Assembly: GCF_028898845.1 (NCBI RefSeq)
Contig: NZ_CP118574.1
Span: forward strand, 2,480,001-2,544,000
DNA from: Streptomyces sp. WZ-12
GTDB taxonomy: Bacteria; Actinomycetota; Actinomycetes; Streptomycetales; Streptomycetaceae
Direction: 5' to 3'
Length of the DNA: 64,000 nt
In this document: positions 43,460 to 55,049 of the stretch, in pieces
Position numbering within the stretch: position 1 is the first letter of the stretch
Layout: each line of letters opens with the position of its first letter
Notes under the pieces: generated by a model
What the model was told of the DNA's origin: nothing
Seen by the model: only the letters and a program-made list of their open reading frames with translations
Databases searched by the model: none
Position numbers and translations under genes: made by a program

Positions 43460-44173
43460 TCAGCGCTGATACGGGATCAGCGGCCAGGCCGGCTCGACTA
43501 TCGCCCCGGGATTGCCGGAGCGGCGCAGATACGCCTGGAACGAGGCGGCCTGCTCCGCCGCAGCCTGCTCCTGGAGGGCGTGCAGGTCGCGCGGTGCGGG
43601 CAGGGCGACGGCCGGGTACTCCTCGCCTATGCGGCGGGCGACGCCGGCCGCGGCCGCCGCATCGGCGCCCGCCTCGTGCGCGCCGTCCAGCGGCACGCCG
43701 TAGTGCCAACAGAGCGCCTGGAGGCCGCGCTTGCCCTTGCGGTAGCGGTCCACGTGCTTGTCGAGGACGAGCGGGTCGATGACCGGGGCGGGCGGATGGC
43801 CCAGGCGCTCGGTCAGGGTGAGCAGGCCGTGGCGGCGGCACTCGCGGTCGAGGAGCGAGAGGTCGTAGCGGGCGTTCATCACCACCAGCGGGAGGTCCGC
43901 GCGCAGGGCCTCGGTCAGCGCCTCGGTGATCTCCGCTATCGCACCGGCGGGCGGACGGCCATGAGTCTGGACATAAGCGGTCGAAATGCCATGAATCTCC
44001 GCCGCTTCCTCGGGAATCGGCACGCCCGGATCGAGCAGCCAGGACTGCCGCCCGGCCACCGTGCCGTCCCCCTCCAGCCGGATCAGCGCGGCCGTGACGA
44101 TGCGGTCCTGCTCGACGTCGGTGCCCGTGGTCTCCAGGTCGAAGCTGACCAACAGCTCCTGATGCCAGCTCAT
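43460..44173 (-). CDS. 3'-5' exonuclease of the DnaQ/DEDDh family
   Basis: 237-aa exonuclease resembling the proofreading subunit of DNA polymerase III. Exo I is SFDLETTGTDVEQD, Exo II NARYDLSLLDRE, and Exo III ends HEAGADAAAAAGVARR with the His and Asp of the DEDDh class. ATG 44173 follows AAGGAGG at ideal spacing. It is transcribed after the HEPN gene, 98 bp downstream of it, and could share its mRNA. A role in DNA repair or RNA turnover is inferred from the family. Confidence 0.88.
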   Translation of the reverse strand: MSWHQELLVSFDLETTGTDVEQDRIVTAALIRLEGDGTVAGRQSWLLDPGVPIPEEAAEIHGISTAYVQTHGRPPAGAIAEITEALTEALRADLPLVVMNARYDLSLLDRECRRHGLLTLTERLGHPPAPVIDPLVLDKHVDRYRKGKRGLQALCWHYGVPLDGAHEAGADAAAAAGVARRIGEEYPAVALPAPRDLHALQEQAAAEQAASFQAYLRRSGNPGAIVEPAWPLIPYQR

Positions 44174-44271
44174 GCGGCCTCCTTCGGTGGTACTCCCCCG
44201 TGATGTGACCAACTCTCCCACGCACCACTGACAGCGGGCCGGCCCGCCCGGCGCCGGCCGCCCGGACCGGC

Positions 44272-45513
44272 TCAGGAAACCGGTCGGGAGTCGGCCCAGA
44301 CGCTCTCGAACTCCTCGCGGTAGATCTCGAAGAGCCCGTGATCACCGTCGCGGACGTCCTGCCGGACCACCTCGCGGCCGCCGCCGCGCAGCACGAACAC
44401 CGGCGACTCCATGCCACGGCTCTTGCGGAGGTAGGGCTGGACCACGGCTATCCCGTCCGGTCCGTCGCCGTCGACCAGATACGCGGTGAAGCGCGGCGTC
44501 TCGTCGAAGACCTGGATCTCGAAGGCGCCGGGGTCCCGCAGCCGAGCCCGGACCCGCCGCATGTGCAGGATGTTCATCTCGATGGAGCGGCTCATCTCGC
44601 CCTTTTTGAGGCCGATTTCCCGCTCCCGGCGGCGGACCGCGCTGCTGGCCGGGTTGAGGAAGAGAAGACGGGCCCGGCAGCCGGATTCGGCGAGCCGCAC
44701 CAGGCGGCGGCCGGAGTAGTTCTGCACCAGGAGGTTGAGTCCTATGCCCACCGCGTCGAGGCGGCGGGCGTCGCCGAAGAGGTCCTCGGCGGGCAACTGG
44801 CGCTGCAACCGGACCCGGTCGGGGTGCACCCCGACGACGTCGGCATAGCGGTCGCCGACGAGGTCCTCGACGGCGTCGATCGGCAACCGCCCGGAAATAC
44901 GGGTGCCGGCCCCGGAGCCGAGGATGTCCAGGAGCCGGGCGGAGGCCCGTTCGGCCTGGGCCAGGACGGTCTCGGACAGCGCGCGGTTCCGGGAGACGAT
45001 GTTGCGGGCGACCTCCAACTCGTCGAGGACCAGCTCGACCTCGCGGCGGTCGTCCACGTAGGGCTCGAAGCACGGCCAGTGCTGGACCATCAGCTCGCGC
45101 AACTGCGGCAGCGTCAGGAAGCTGACGATGTTGTCGTCGGCGGGGTCGAGGAGATAGCCCTTGCGGCGGCTGACCTCGCGGACCGCGACGGCCCGCTGGA
45201 CCCACTCCTGGCCCGCCGGCCCGGCGGCCGCGATGACCCACTCGTCGCCGTGCACCGGCTCGTAGATGGGGCGCAGGACGGCCGCGACGACGGCCCGTAG
45301 GCGCTGCTCGACGAGATTCAGCCAGATATAGGCGCGTCCGGCCCGGCGGGCCCGGGTGCGCACCTCGCTCCAGGCGTCGGCGCCCCAGTCCAGTTCGGCG
45401 CCGATCTCCAGCGGTCGGGCCAGGGACACCGTGCCGGGCGGCGCATCGACGGAGCCGCCCTCGTGACCCTCGTGACTCTCGTCACCAGGGGGCAACTCCA
45501 GCCCGCCGCTCAC
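44272..45513 (-). CDS. SAV2148-type HEPN domain-containing protein
   Basis: 413-aa protein conserved in streptomycetes under the name SAV2148 family. A HEPN-like helical region is expected at about 20-190, with SRNRALSETVLAQAERASARLLD; the RNase motif Rx4-6H is not evident there. The C-terminal half (about 255-410) contains GLNLLVQNYSGRRLVRLAESGCRARLL and REREIGLKKGEMSRSIEMNI, which recalls a PLD-like or nucleotide-sensing module. GTG 45513 is chosen since GGAAGG and GGTGGCAG lie upstream; 45543 is an alternative. Function unknown; the exonuclease gene follows. Confidence 0.78.
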   Translation of the reverse strand: MSGGLELPPGDESHEGHEGGSVDAPPGTVSLARPLEIGAELDWGADAWSEVRTRARRAGRAYIWLNLVEQRLRAVVAAVLRPIYEPVHGDEWVIAAAGPAGQEWVQRAVAVREVSRRKGYLLDPADDNIVSFLTLPQLRELMVQHWPCFEPYVDDRREVELVLDELEVARNIVSRNRALSETVLAQAERASARLLDILGSGAGTRISGRLPIDAVEDLVGDRYADVVGVHPDRVRLQRQLPAEDLFGDARRLDAVGIGLNLLVQNYSGRRLVRLAESGCRARLLFLNPASSAVRRREREIGLKKGEMSRSIEMNILHMRRVRARLRDPGAFEIQVFDETPRFTAYLVDGDGPDGIAVVQPYLRKSRGMESPVFVLRGGGREVVRQDVRDGDHGLFEIYREEFESVWADSRPVS

Positions 45514-46080
45514 CTGCCACCGCCTTCCGAACCCCCGTGCCAACGATCAAGGCAGACTACTGCGGCGCGGGGGGCGGTGCAGCAGGATGGATCGAGTCGG
45601 TTGCCAACTCCCCTTGTTCATACTGCCGGTTGTGCACGCGGAGCGTGGCCGGAGTGAGCGGTTTCATAGCCGCGAGAGGGGCGGCGGACCGATTCCGGCC
45701 CACGCGATGGGGTGTTCCGGCGTCGGCCCGTTGACACCGCCCCCGGGGGCCCGCCCGGGGGCGAGTTCACCGATTGGCCGGGTTTTCCCTGGTGAACTGC
45801 GCGCATGTGAGATAGCCCGTCGGGGAGAAGCCGCTTTCGGGATCGACCCGCCGTCTCGCCGTCCGTGGGCAGCCGCCCGCACCACTCGTTCACCCCCCGA
45901 TCGGCTCACGGTACGACTATCCGACATCGTCGAAGGCGAACCACCATTCAGCGGAGTTCACGCGAAAATCTCCCGCTATCCGGCAAGTTGGGACACGTTG
46001 GGGAAAGGATTCCGATTCGGTCCGCGGACATGTGTCGTGGAATTGCCGCCGCCCCGTAGAGAAAGTGGAAGAGACTACGC
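45514..46080. promoter_or_regulatory. 567-bp divergent control region before glgX
   Basis: No gene or tRNA seen. It contains a 10-bp stem CGCCCCCGGG/CCCGGGGGCG at 45738-45763 and, immediately after it, the inverted repeat AGTTCACC (45764-45771) / GGTGAACT (45791-45798). A TTGACA at 45731-45736 could be a -35 but its -10 is not clear. GGAAGAGA lies just before the glgX ATG. Confidence 0.45.
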
Positions 46081-48291
<2,211 letters not shown>

Positions 48292-48309
48292 GCACCCCGG
48301 GGAGGGACG

Positions 48310-49620
48310 CTACGTCAGGGGGCCAACGCCCTTGCGGCGTGAGGCCGTCGGGGTGCGGTCCGCCGCCGCTGTCTGGTCGGGACGGGCGGTGCGTACGGGG
48401 GCGGTGGGCCGGGAGCCGGCGCGCGTGAGGAGGGCGACGGCGAGGATCAGCACCGCGGCGCCGACCGCGACCGCGAAGGCGGCGGACGGACCGTACGCGT
48501 CGGCGAGCCGCCCGGACAGGGCCAGCGCCAGGGCCTGGCCGCCGACCACCGCACTCGTCAGGAAGGCCATCGACTCGGCCAGCCGGGTGGCCGGCACCAG
48601 CCGTTCGGTCAGCCCGAAGAGCGTGATCAGATGCGGCGCGAAGGCCACCCCGAGCACCACCACGACCAGATAGAGCGCCCCCATGGAGCGGACGAGGAGC
48701 AGCGGCGCGGAGAGCACGATGAGCGCCGCGGCGGCCGCCCGCCAACGGGCCGGCAGGCCGATCCGGGCCGGCACCAGGGCGAGCGAGAGCCCGGCGACGG
48801 CGCTCATCACGCCCATCGCCGCGTACACCAGGCCGGCTTGGGCGGGCTGGTGGAGGCGTTCGGTGAGCGCGGCGATGCCGGCCTGGCAGGCGCCGAACAT
48901 GGCGCCCTGGAGAGCCGTGGAGAGCCGCATGGCGTGCACGGCGCGCGGCATCCGCACGCGGGCCGCACGCGGCGGCCGAGGGGCCTTGCGGGCGCGGTCG
49001 GCGGCCGGCCCGGCGGCTACCGCGGTCGGGTGCAGGGCGAACGCCGAGCCGCAGACCGCCAACAGCACCGCGGCCAGCGCCAGCGCCACCGCCGGATGCG
49101 CCACCGAGGCGGCCACCCCCACCAGCGCCGGGCCGAGCACGAACGACACCTCGTCCAACGTGCCCTCGAAGGACAGCGCGGCGCTCACCACCCGGTCGTC
49201 GGACGCCGCGCGGTGCGCCAGGGCGACCAGCCGGGTGCGGGCCAGCGGTCCGACCTGGGGGACGCTCGCGCCGGCCAACAGGCCGATCAGGGCGAGCGGC
49301 GGGGTCGCCATCCGGGCCAGGGCCGCGGCCACCAGGGCGGCCACCGCGAGGGCGTTGAGCCAGCAGCAGACCAGCACCACCGGGCGCTGCCCGTGCCGGT
49401 CGGCGAGCCGCCCGGTCAGCGGTCCGGCGACCGTCTGACCGGCCGCCAGGGCGCCGCCCACCAGGCCCGCGGTGGTGAGCGAACCGCTCGTCTCGGCCAC
49501 CAACAGCACGCTGCCGAGCTGGCACATGGCGGTCGGCAGCCGGCCCAGGAAGGAGATCACGGGCAGCAGGGGACCGCTCAGGGCGAGCACCTGGCGGTAG
49601 GTGGCGGCGGCAGCGGTCAT
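48310..49620 (-). CDS. MFS transporter
   Basis: 436-aa major facilitator with about twelve hydrophobic segments in two halves, separated by a basic loop (RARKAPRPPRAARVRMPR). The MFS signature after helix 2 is seen as GPLTGRLADRHGQRPVVL, and its counterpart in the second half is weak. The Arg/Thr-rich tail is cytoplasmic. The start is ATG 49620 or the adjacent GTG 49623. It faces glgX tail to tail with an 18-bp gap and diverges from treY. The substrate is unknown. Confidence 0.85.
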   Translation of the reverse strand: MTAAAATYRQVLALSGPLLPVISFLGRLPTAMCQLGSVLLVAETSGSLTTAGLVGGALAAGQTVAGPLTGRLADRHGQRPVVLVCCWLNALAVAALVAAALARMATPPLALIGLLAGASVPQVGPLARTRLVALAHRAASDDRVVSAALSFEGTLDEVSFVLGPALVGVAASVAHPAVALALAAVLLAVCGSAFALHPTAVAAGPAADRARKAPRPPRAARVRMPRAVHAMRLSTALQGAMFGACQAGIAALTERLHQPAQAGLVYAAMGVMSAVAGLSLALVPARIGLPARWRAAAAALIVLSAPLLLVRSMGALYLVVVVLGVAFAPHLITLFGLTERLVPATRLAESMAFLTSAVVGGQALALALSGRLADAYGPSAAFAVAVGAAVLILAVALLTRAGSRPTAPVRTARPDQTAAADRTPTASRRKGVGPLT

Positions 49621-49784
49621 CACAAGAAGCTATCCGCCCCACCGGCACGATCCGTACCGGCGGTACGTACGAAGCGATGCCCCGGACCGGCCCGGCCGTT
49701 CGGACGAAGGCACGACGGACGGGGCGGCCCGGGATGACGCAACCCGATGACAGAACGGGCCGCGGGCGGGGTACGGGTGTTCCC

Positions 49785-52250
49785 ATGACGCAGCCTTCGA
49801 GTCCGTCGCCCACCGCCACCTACCGGCTGCAACTCCAGCCGAACTTCCCGTTCGCCGCCGCCGAGCGGACCGTCCCGTACCTCGCCGCCCTGGGGGTGTC
49901 CCATCTCCACCTCTCCCCCGTATTGGAGGCCGCGCCCGGGTCCACCCACGGATACGACGTGACGGGCCACGCGACGGTACGGGCCGAACTGGGCGGCGAG
50001 GACGGGCTGCGGACGCTGGCGGCGACGGCCCGGGCGCACGGTCTGGGGCTGGTCGTCGACCTGGTGCCCAATCACATGGCGGTGGCCACGCCGCTGTCGC
50101 TGAACGGGCCGCTCTGGGAGGTGCTGCGCGAGGGGCCGGCGTCGCCGTACGCGCGCTGGTTCGACATCGACTGGGACGGCGGCCACGGAGGCCGGCTGCT
50201 GCTGCCCGTCCTGGAGGGGCGGATCGGGGACGAGTTGCCCCGGTTCCGGGTGGCGGGCGGGCTGCTGCACTACGGGGAGCAGGTCTTCCCGCTGCGCCCC
50301 GGTACGGAGCGGCTGCCGCTGGAGCGCCTGTTGGAGGCGCAGTGGTACCGCCTCGCCTGGTGGCGACTGGCCCGCACCGAGCTCAACTACCGGCGGTTCT
50401 TCACCATTTCGGAGCTGATCGGGGTGCGCGTCGAGGACCCGGAGGTGTTCGACGCGACGCACCGGACGGTGTTGCGGCTGATCCGGGAGGGCGTCGTCGA
50501 CGGGCTGCGGATCGACCACCCGGACGGGCTGGTGGACCCGGGCGGCTACCTGGCGCGGCTGCGCGGCGGCAGCAAGGGGTGCTGGACGGTGGTGGAGAAG
50601 ATCCTCACCGGTGCGGAGCGGCTGCCGGACGGCTGGGCGTGCGCGGGCACCACCGGCTATGACGCGCTGCGCCACATCGACGGGCTGTTCGTCTGTCCGC
50701 AGGGCGTCGGGCGGCTGTTCTCGCACTACCGCGACTTCGTCGCCCCGCTCGCCGACGAGGGCGGCGACTGGGAGGAGACGGTGCGCCGGGCCGCCTACGA
50801 GGTCGTCGCGCACGAACTCGCCTCGGAGGTCGAGCGGTTGGTGCGGACCGCGTCCCGGATCAGTGACCGGGTGCCGCTGCCGGGCGACCACGCGCCCTGG
50901 GCGCTGCGGCAGGCGGTCCGGGAACTCCTGGTGCGGCTGCCGGTCTACCGCCCGTATGCCGGAGACACCACGGACGCCGCCCGGGCCGCGGCGGACGCGG
51001 CGATGCTGGGCAACGCGGCCGAACGGGCCCGGGCCACCTTCCGGGTGCCGGAGGAGGCCGCGGCGGTGGACCTGGTCCACGACCTGGCGCTGGGGCGGTT
51101 CGCCTCCAGTGGGGAGGGCGGGGACGATCCGCCGGACCCCGATGTCGCGGGCTTCGCGGCCCGGTTCGCGCAGACCGCGTCGGCGCTGCACGCCAAGTCC
51201 GTGGAGGACACCGCCTTCTACCGCTATCCGGTGCTGCTGTCGGCGTGCGAGGTCGGGGGCGATCCGGGGGAACCCGCGCTGGGGCCCGGGACGTTCCACG
51301 AGTACTGCGCGCGGCTGCAGCGGGACTGGCCGGAGAGCGGCACGGTGCTCTCCACCCACGACACCAAGCGCAGTGCCGATGTGCGGGCGCGGATCGCGGT
51401 GTTGTCGGAGTGCCCGGACCGGTGGCGGGACGTTCTCGGGATGGTGGCCGACGGGCGGGAGGACGCGGACGATGTGGTCCCGGTGGATCCGATGGTGTCG
51501 TGGACGGCCTGGCAGACCGCCTTCGGCCTGGGCGCGTCCGCCACCGGGGGCCCCGCGGCGGAGCGGCTGTCGCCCGCGGTCCTCAAGGCCGTGCGGGAGG
51601 CCGGGCTGCGCACGTCCTGGACGGAGCCGGACGCGGCGTACGAGGAGAGGGTGGCGGAGTTCGTCCACAGCGGGCCGTGCGGTCCGGCGGCCGGACAACT
51701 GGCCGCGCTGGAGGCGGAGTTGGCCCCGTTCGTCCGGGCCAACGTGCTGGGCGCGGCGCTGCTGCACCTGACGATGCCGGGGGTCCCCGACGTCTACCAG
51801 GGCACCGAGCGGGAGTACGCGGCGCTGGTCGACCCGGACAACCGGCAGCCCCTGTGGTGCGAACCGGGGCTGCTCGCCAGTTTGGACGCCGGGGCCGCGC
51901 CGATCGATCTGTCCGCGGAGAAGCTGCTGTTGACGGCCACCGCGCTGCGGCTGCGGCGGGCGCACCCGGAGTGGTTCGGCGCCGCCGCGTCGTACGAGCC
52001 GCTGGTCGCGGAGGGGCCGGCGGCCGAGCACTGCGTGGCCTTCGTCCGCGGGGGGCGGGTGGCGACGGCGGTGACCCGGCTGTCGCTGCGGCTGCGGGAG
52101 ACCGGCGGCTGGTGGGACACCGTGCTGCGGCTGCCCGCGGGCGGCGACTGGCGCGAGGCGCTGACCGGCCGCACGCTGGCGGGCGGGACGGCGGTCGGGG
52201 TGGCCACCCTGCTCGACCGGTGGCCGGTGGCCCTGCTCGTGCGGGAGTAG
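49785..52250 (+). CDS. treY: Malto-oligosyltrehalose synthase
   Basis: 821-aa GH13 enzyme that converts the reducing end of maltodextrin into an alpha,alpha-1,1-trehalose unit. Opening motif TYRLQLQPNFPFAAA, then LVVDLVPNHMAVA, GLRIDHPDGLVDPGGYL with the nucleophile Asp, WTVVEKILTGAERLP with the Glu, and STHDTKRSADVRARI. The ATG at 49785 puts the family start in the right place, but its ribosome-binding site is weak; ATG 49734 is a possible longer form. TreZ, the next pathway enzyme, is encoded 0.9 kb downstream on the same strand. Confidence 0.92.
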   Translation: MTQPSSPSPTATYRLQLQPNFPFAAAERTVPYLAALGVSHLHLSPVLEAAPGSTHGYDVTGHATVRAELGGEDGLRTLAATARAHGLGLVVDLVPNHMAVATPLSLNGPLWEVLREGPASPYARWFDIDWDGGHGGRLLLPVLEGRIGDELPRFRVAGGLLHYGEQVFPLRPGTERLPLERLLEAQWYRLAWWRLARTELNYRRFFTISELIGVRVEDPEVFDATHRTVLRLIREGVVDGLRIDHPDGLVDPGGYLARLRGGSKGCWTVVEKILTGAERLPDGWACAGTTGYDALRHIDGLFVCPQGVGRLFSHYRDFVAPLADEGGDWEETVRRAAYEVVAHELASEVERLVRTASRISDRVPLPGDHAPWALRQAVRELLVRLPVYRPYAGDTTDAARAAADAAMLGNAAERARATFRVPEEAAAVDLVHDLALGRFASSGEGGDDPPDPDVAGFAARFAQTASALHAKSVEDTAFYRYPVLLSACEVGGDPGEPALGPGTFHEYCARLQRDWPESGTVLSTHDTKRSADVRARIAVLSECPDRWRDVLGMVADGREDADDVVPVDPMVSWTAWQTAFGLGASATGGPAAERLSPAVLKAVREAGLRTSWTEPDAAYEERVAEFVHSGPCGPAAGQLAALEAELAPFVRANVLGAALLHLTMPGVPDVYQGTEREYAALVDPDNRQPLWCEPGLLASLDAGAAPIDLSAEKLLLTATALRLRRAHPEWFGAAASYEPLVAEGPAAEHCVAFVRGGRVATAVTRLSLRLRETGGWWDTVLRLPAGGDWREALTGRTLAGGTAVGVATLLDRWPVALLVRE

Positions 52251-52426
52251 TGGGCGGTAGTGCAGGCGCCGTACTGACGTTGCGTCAATCGTCGGACGAG
52301 GTCAGCCACCTGGTCGTCGTGCTCACCGGTGGTGGCGTAGTCATGCGGCATCAGGCGGAACGGGGCCACTGGCGGACGACATGCCGGCCACCGTCCGGGC
52401 GGGCCGCCGGGCCGCTCGGCGCTCTC

Positions 52427-52969
52427 TCAGCCCCGGCGCTCGGTGAGGACGTAGTCGACCTCGCCGAACCTTATGTGGTCGCCGGGCCCGACCTGGATCT
52501 CGCCGACCAGTCGACGGCCGTTGACGCAGGTGCCGTTGGTCGAGCCGAGGTCGCGCAGCATCCAGCCGCTGCCCTCGCTGCGCAGCTCGGCGTGGTTGCG
52601 GGAGACCGTCTCGTGGTTGAGCCGCAGGCCGACGCCCGGCGCCCGCCCGATCCTCAGCGGGAACGGCCCGGGCTCGGGCAGCAGCAACTTCGGCAGCCGC
52701 TCCGTGCGCCAGGCCCTGCGCACCCGGAGGTGGAACGCCGACACCCGGCCGACCGCCCGCAGCACCAGCCCCTGTACCTTGCCGCGGTCCTCCAAGTCCG
52801 CTGTGGCCAGCGCGAGTTCGGAGTGCTGCTGGGCGCTCAGGACGAGTTCCAGTCGGCGCAGGAAGGTGTCCTGGGACAGCCGTCCGTCCGCCGCGCCGTC
52901 ACGCAGCAGCTCAAGGGCGCGTTCCCGGTCGGCATCCGAGGGCCGCGCGGGGAACTGGAGCGAAGTCAT
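52427..52969 (-). CDS. DUF1707-FHA domain protein
   Basis: 180-aa signalling protein. Residues 1-60 form the DUF1707 module (RPSDADRERALELLRDGAADGRLS), common in actinobacteria. Residues about 95-175 form an FHA domain that binds phosphothreonine: LRIGRAPGVGLRL, ETVSRNHAELRSE and LRDLGSTNGTCVNGRRL contain the conserved Arg, Ser, His and Asn. It should be a partner of a Ser/Thr protein kinase, none of which is encoded nearby. It lies antisense between treY and treZ. Confidence 0.9.
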   Translation of the reverse strand: MTSLQFPARPSDADRERALELLRDGAADGRLSQDTFLRRLELVLSAQQHSELALATADLEDRGKVQGLVLRAVGRVSAFHLRVRRAWRTERLPKLLLPEPGPFPLRIGRAPGVGLRLNHETVSRNHAELRSEGSGWMLRDLGSTNGTCVNGRRLVGEIQVGPGDHIRFGEVDYVLTERRG

Positions 52970-53126
52970 GGCGCAATTGTCCGGCCTGCGGTGACTCGGT
53001 GTCCAGGCGATGTCGGTGCGGCGCAGCGCCGCGTCCTTTCGTCCGGCGCGGCGGCGTGCTTTCGTCGTCCGCAGCGGGGGCGCCGGGCCGGGAGACGACC
53101 GGCCGGAGCAACGAAGGAGGACAGCC

Positions 53127-55049
53127 GTGCTGTTCGAGGTATGGGCGCCGAACGCCGGGCGGGTCGCCCTCCAGTGGGCCGGCGACCGGTCCGGCCAGCC
53201 ACCGGTCCCGTTGGACCGCGACCCCGACCGGCCCGGTTGGTGGCACGCGGAGGCGGCGGCCCAGGAGGGCGACCGCTACGCCTTCCGGCTTGACGGCGGG
53301 CCGCCCCGGCCCGATCCGCGCGCCGCCCGGCTGCCGGAGGGCCCCGGCGGGCCCGGCGCGGTCGTCGACCACGCGCGGTTCGCCTGGCGGCACCCCTGGC
53401 CCGGCCGCCCGCTGCCCGGCGCGGTCCTCTACGAGCTGCACCTCGGGACGTACACCCCCGAGGGCATCTTCGACGCGGCCGCGGACCGCCTCGACCACCT
53501 CGCGGACCTCGGCGTCACCCACGTCTCCCTGATGCCGGTGTGCCCGTTCCCGGGGCGGCACGGCTGGGGCTATGACGGGGTCGCGCCCTGGGCGGTGCAC
53601 GAACCGTACGGCGGCCCGGACGGGTTGAAGCGGTTCGTGGACGCCGCGCACGGCCACGGGCTCGGGGTCGTCCTGGACGTCGTCCACAACCACCTCGGCC
53701 CGTCCGGCAACCATCTGCCGGAGTTCGGGCCGTACTTCACCGACGCCCACCGGACGCCCTGGGGGGCGGCGGTCAATCTCGACGCCCCCGGTTCCGACGA
53801 GGTCCGCGACTATCTCCTGGGGAGCGCGGTGAGTTGGCTGCGGGACTACCGGATCGACGGGCTCCGGTTGGACGCGGTGCACGCCCTGCACGACGACCGC
53901 GCCGAGCACTTCCTTGCCGAACTGTCCGCCGCGGTGGACGCGCTCGCCGCCCAACTGCGCCGCCCGCTCTTCCTGATCGCCGAGTCCGACCGCAACGACC
54001 CGCGCACCACCGCACCGCGGGAGGCCGGCGGCCTCGGCCTGCACGGCCAGTGGAACGACGACTTCCACCACGCCCTGCACACCGCGCTGACCGGTGAATC
54101 CCACGGCTACTACGCCGACTTCGCCCGCGCCCCGCTCGCCGCCCTCGCCAAGACCCTCACCGGCGGCTTCTTCCACGACGGCAGCCACTCCAGCTTCCGC
54201 GGCCGCCGCCACGGCGCCCCCCTGGACCTGCGGGCGACCCCGCCGCACCGGCTGCTCGCCTACGCCCAGACCCACGACCAGATCGGCAACCGCGCCCGCG
54301 GCGACCGGCTCACCGCCACGCTCTCCCCCGGCCTGCTGGCCTGCGCCGCCGCGCTGGTGCTCGGCTCCCCGTTCACCCCGATGCTCTTCATGGGCGAGGA
54401 GTGGGGCGCCCGCACCCCCTGGCAGTACTTCACCGACCATCCGGACCCGGAGCTGGCGGAGGCCGTACGGGCCGGCCGGCGGCGCGAGTTCGCCGCCCAG
54501 GAGGGCGCCGCGCCCGGGGCCCTCCTGGGCGCCGACTGGCCGGACCCGCAGGACCCCGCCACCCGTGACCGCTGCGTCCTCGACTGGTCCGAGCCGCCGA
54601 CCGAGCCGCACTCCGCCCTGCTGGCCTGGTACCGCACCCTGCTCGCCCTGCGCCGCACCCACCCGGCCCTGACCGACCCCGACCCGGCCCACACCCACCT
54701 CACCCACGACGAGGACGCCCGCTGGCTCCTCCTCCGCCGCGGCCCCGTTCACCTGGCCGTCAACCTCGCCCCGCCCGGCACGACGGCCGCCATCCCCCTC
54801 GCCCCTCCTCCCCCGACCGGAACGCCGCGCTTCCGTGCCGTGACGGGCTGGCCACACCCCCATCTCCCGGAGGGCGACGGGGTGTTGCGGCTTCCGGGGG
54901 AATCGGTGGCGGTGGTGGAAGAGCTGCGGTCCGAGGCGTCGGCCCATGGGGCGGCACCCGGCTCCCTGGGGGCGCCGCCGACTACCCCGCGAACTCCTCG
55001 ACCAGGGAGCTGCAGAAGGCGTCCAGGTCGGCGGGCTTGCGGCTGGTGA
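53127..55049 (+). CDS. treZ: Malto-oligosyltrehalose trehalohydrolase
   Basis: 640-aa GH13 enzyme that releases trehalose from the TreY product. The CBM48-like start is LFEVWAPNAGRVALQW. The barrel carries GVVLDVVHNHLGPSGNHL, YRIDGLRLDAVHAL with the nucleophile Asp, LFLIAESDRNDPRTT with the Glu, and LLAYAQTHDQIGNRARGDR. GTG 53127 follows AAGGAGG. After the usual end (near VAVVEELRSEA) the frame runs on for about 35 residues of Pro/Arg-rich sequence that overlap the convergent DJ-1/PfpI gene by 68 bp. Confidence 0.92.
   Translation: MLFEVWAPNAGRVALQWAGDRSGQPPVPLDRDPDRPGWWHAEAAAQEGDRYAFRLDGGPPRPDPRAARLPEGPGGPGAVVDHARFAWRHPWPGRPLPGAVLYELHLGTYTPEGIFDAAADRLDHLADLGVTHVSLMPVCPFPGRHGWGYDGVAPWAVHEPYGGPDGLKRFVDAAHGHGLGVVLDVVHNHLGPSGNHLPEFGPYFTDAHRTPWGAAVNLDAPGSDEVRDYLLGSAVSWLRDYRIDGLRLDAVHALHDDRAEHFLAELSAAVDALAAQLRRPLFLIAESDRNDPRTTAPREAGGLGLHGQWNDDFHHALHTALTGESHGYYADFARAPLAALAKTLTGGFFHDGSHSSFRGRRHGAPLDLRATPPHRLLAYAQTHDQIGNRARGDRLTATLSPGLLACAAALVLGSPFTPMLFMGEEWGARTPWQYFTDHPDPELAEAVRAGRRREFAAQEGAAPGALLGADWPDPQDPATRDRCVLDWSEPPTEPHSALLAWYRTLLALRRTHPALTDPDPAHTHLTHDEDARWLLLRRGPVHLAVNLAPPGTTAAIPLAPPPPTGTPRFRAVTGWPHPHLPEGDGVLRLPGESVAVVEELRSEASAHGAAPGSLGAPPTTPRTPRPGSCRRRPGRRACGW

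Noticed and set aside
43281..43469. Short plus-strand frame over the MITE-like element
   Set aside because: It lies within the inverted-repeat element, has no ribosome-binding site and no family similarity.
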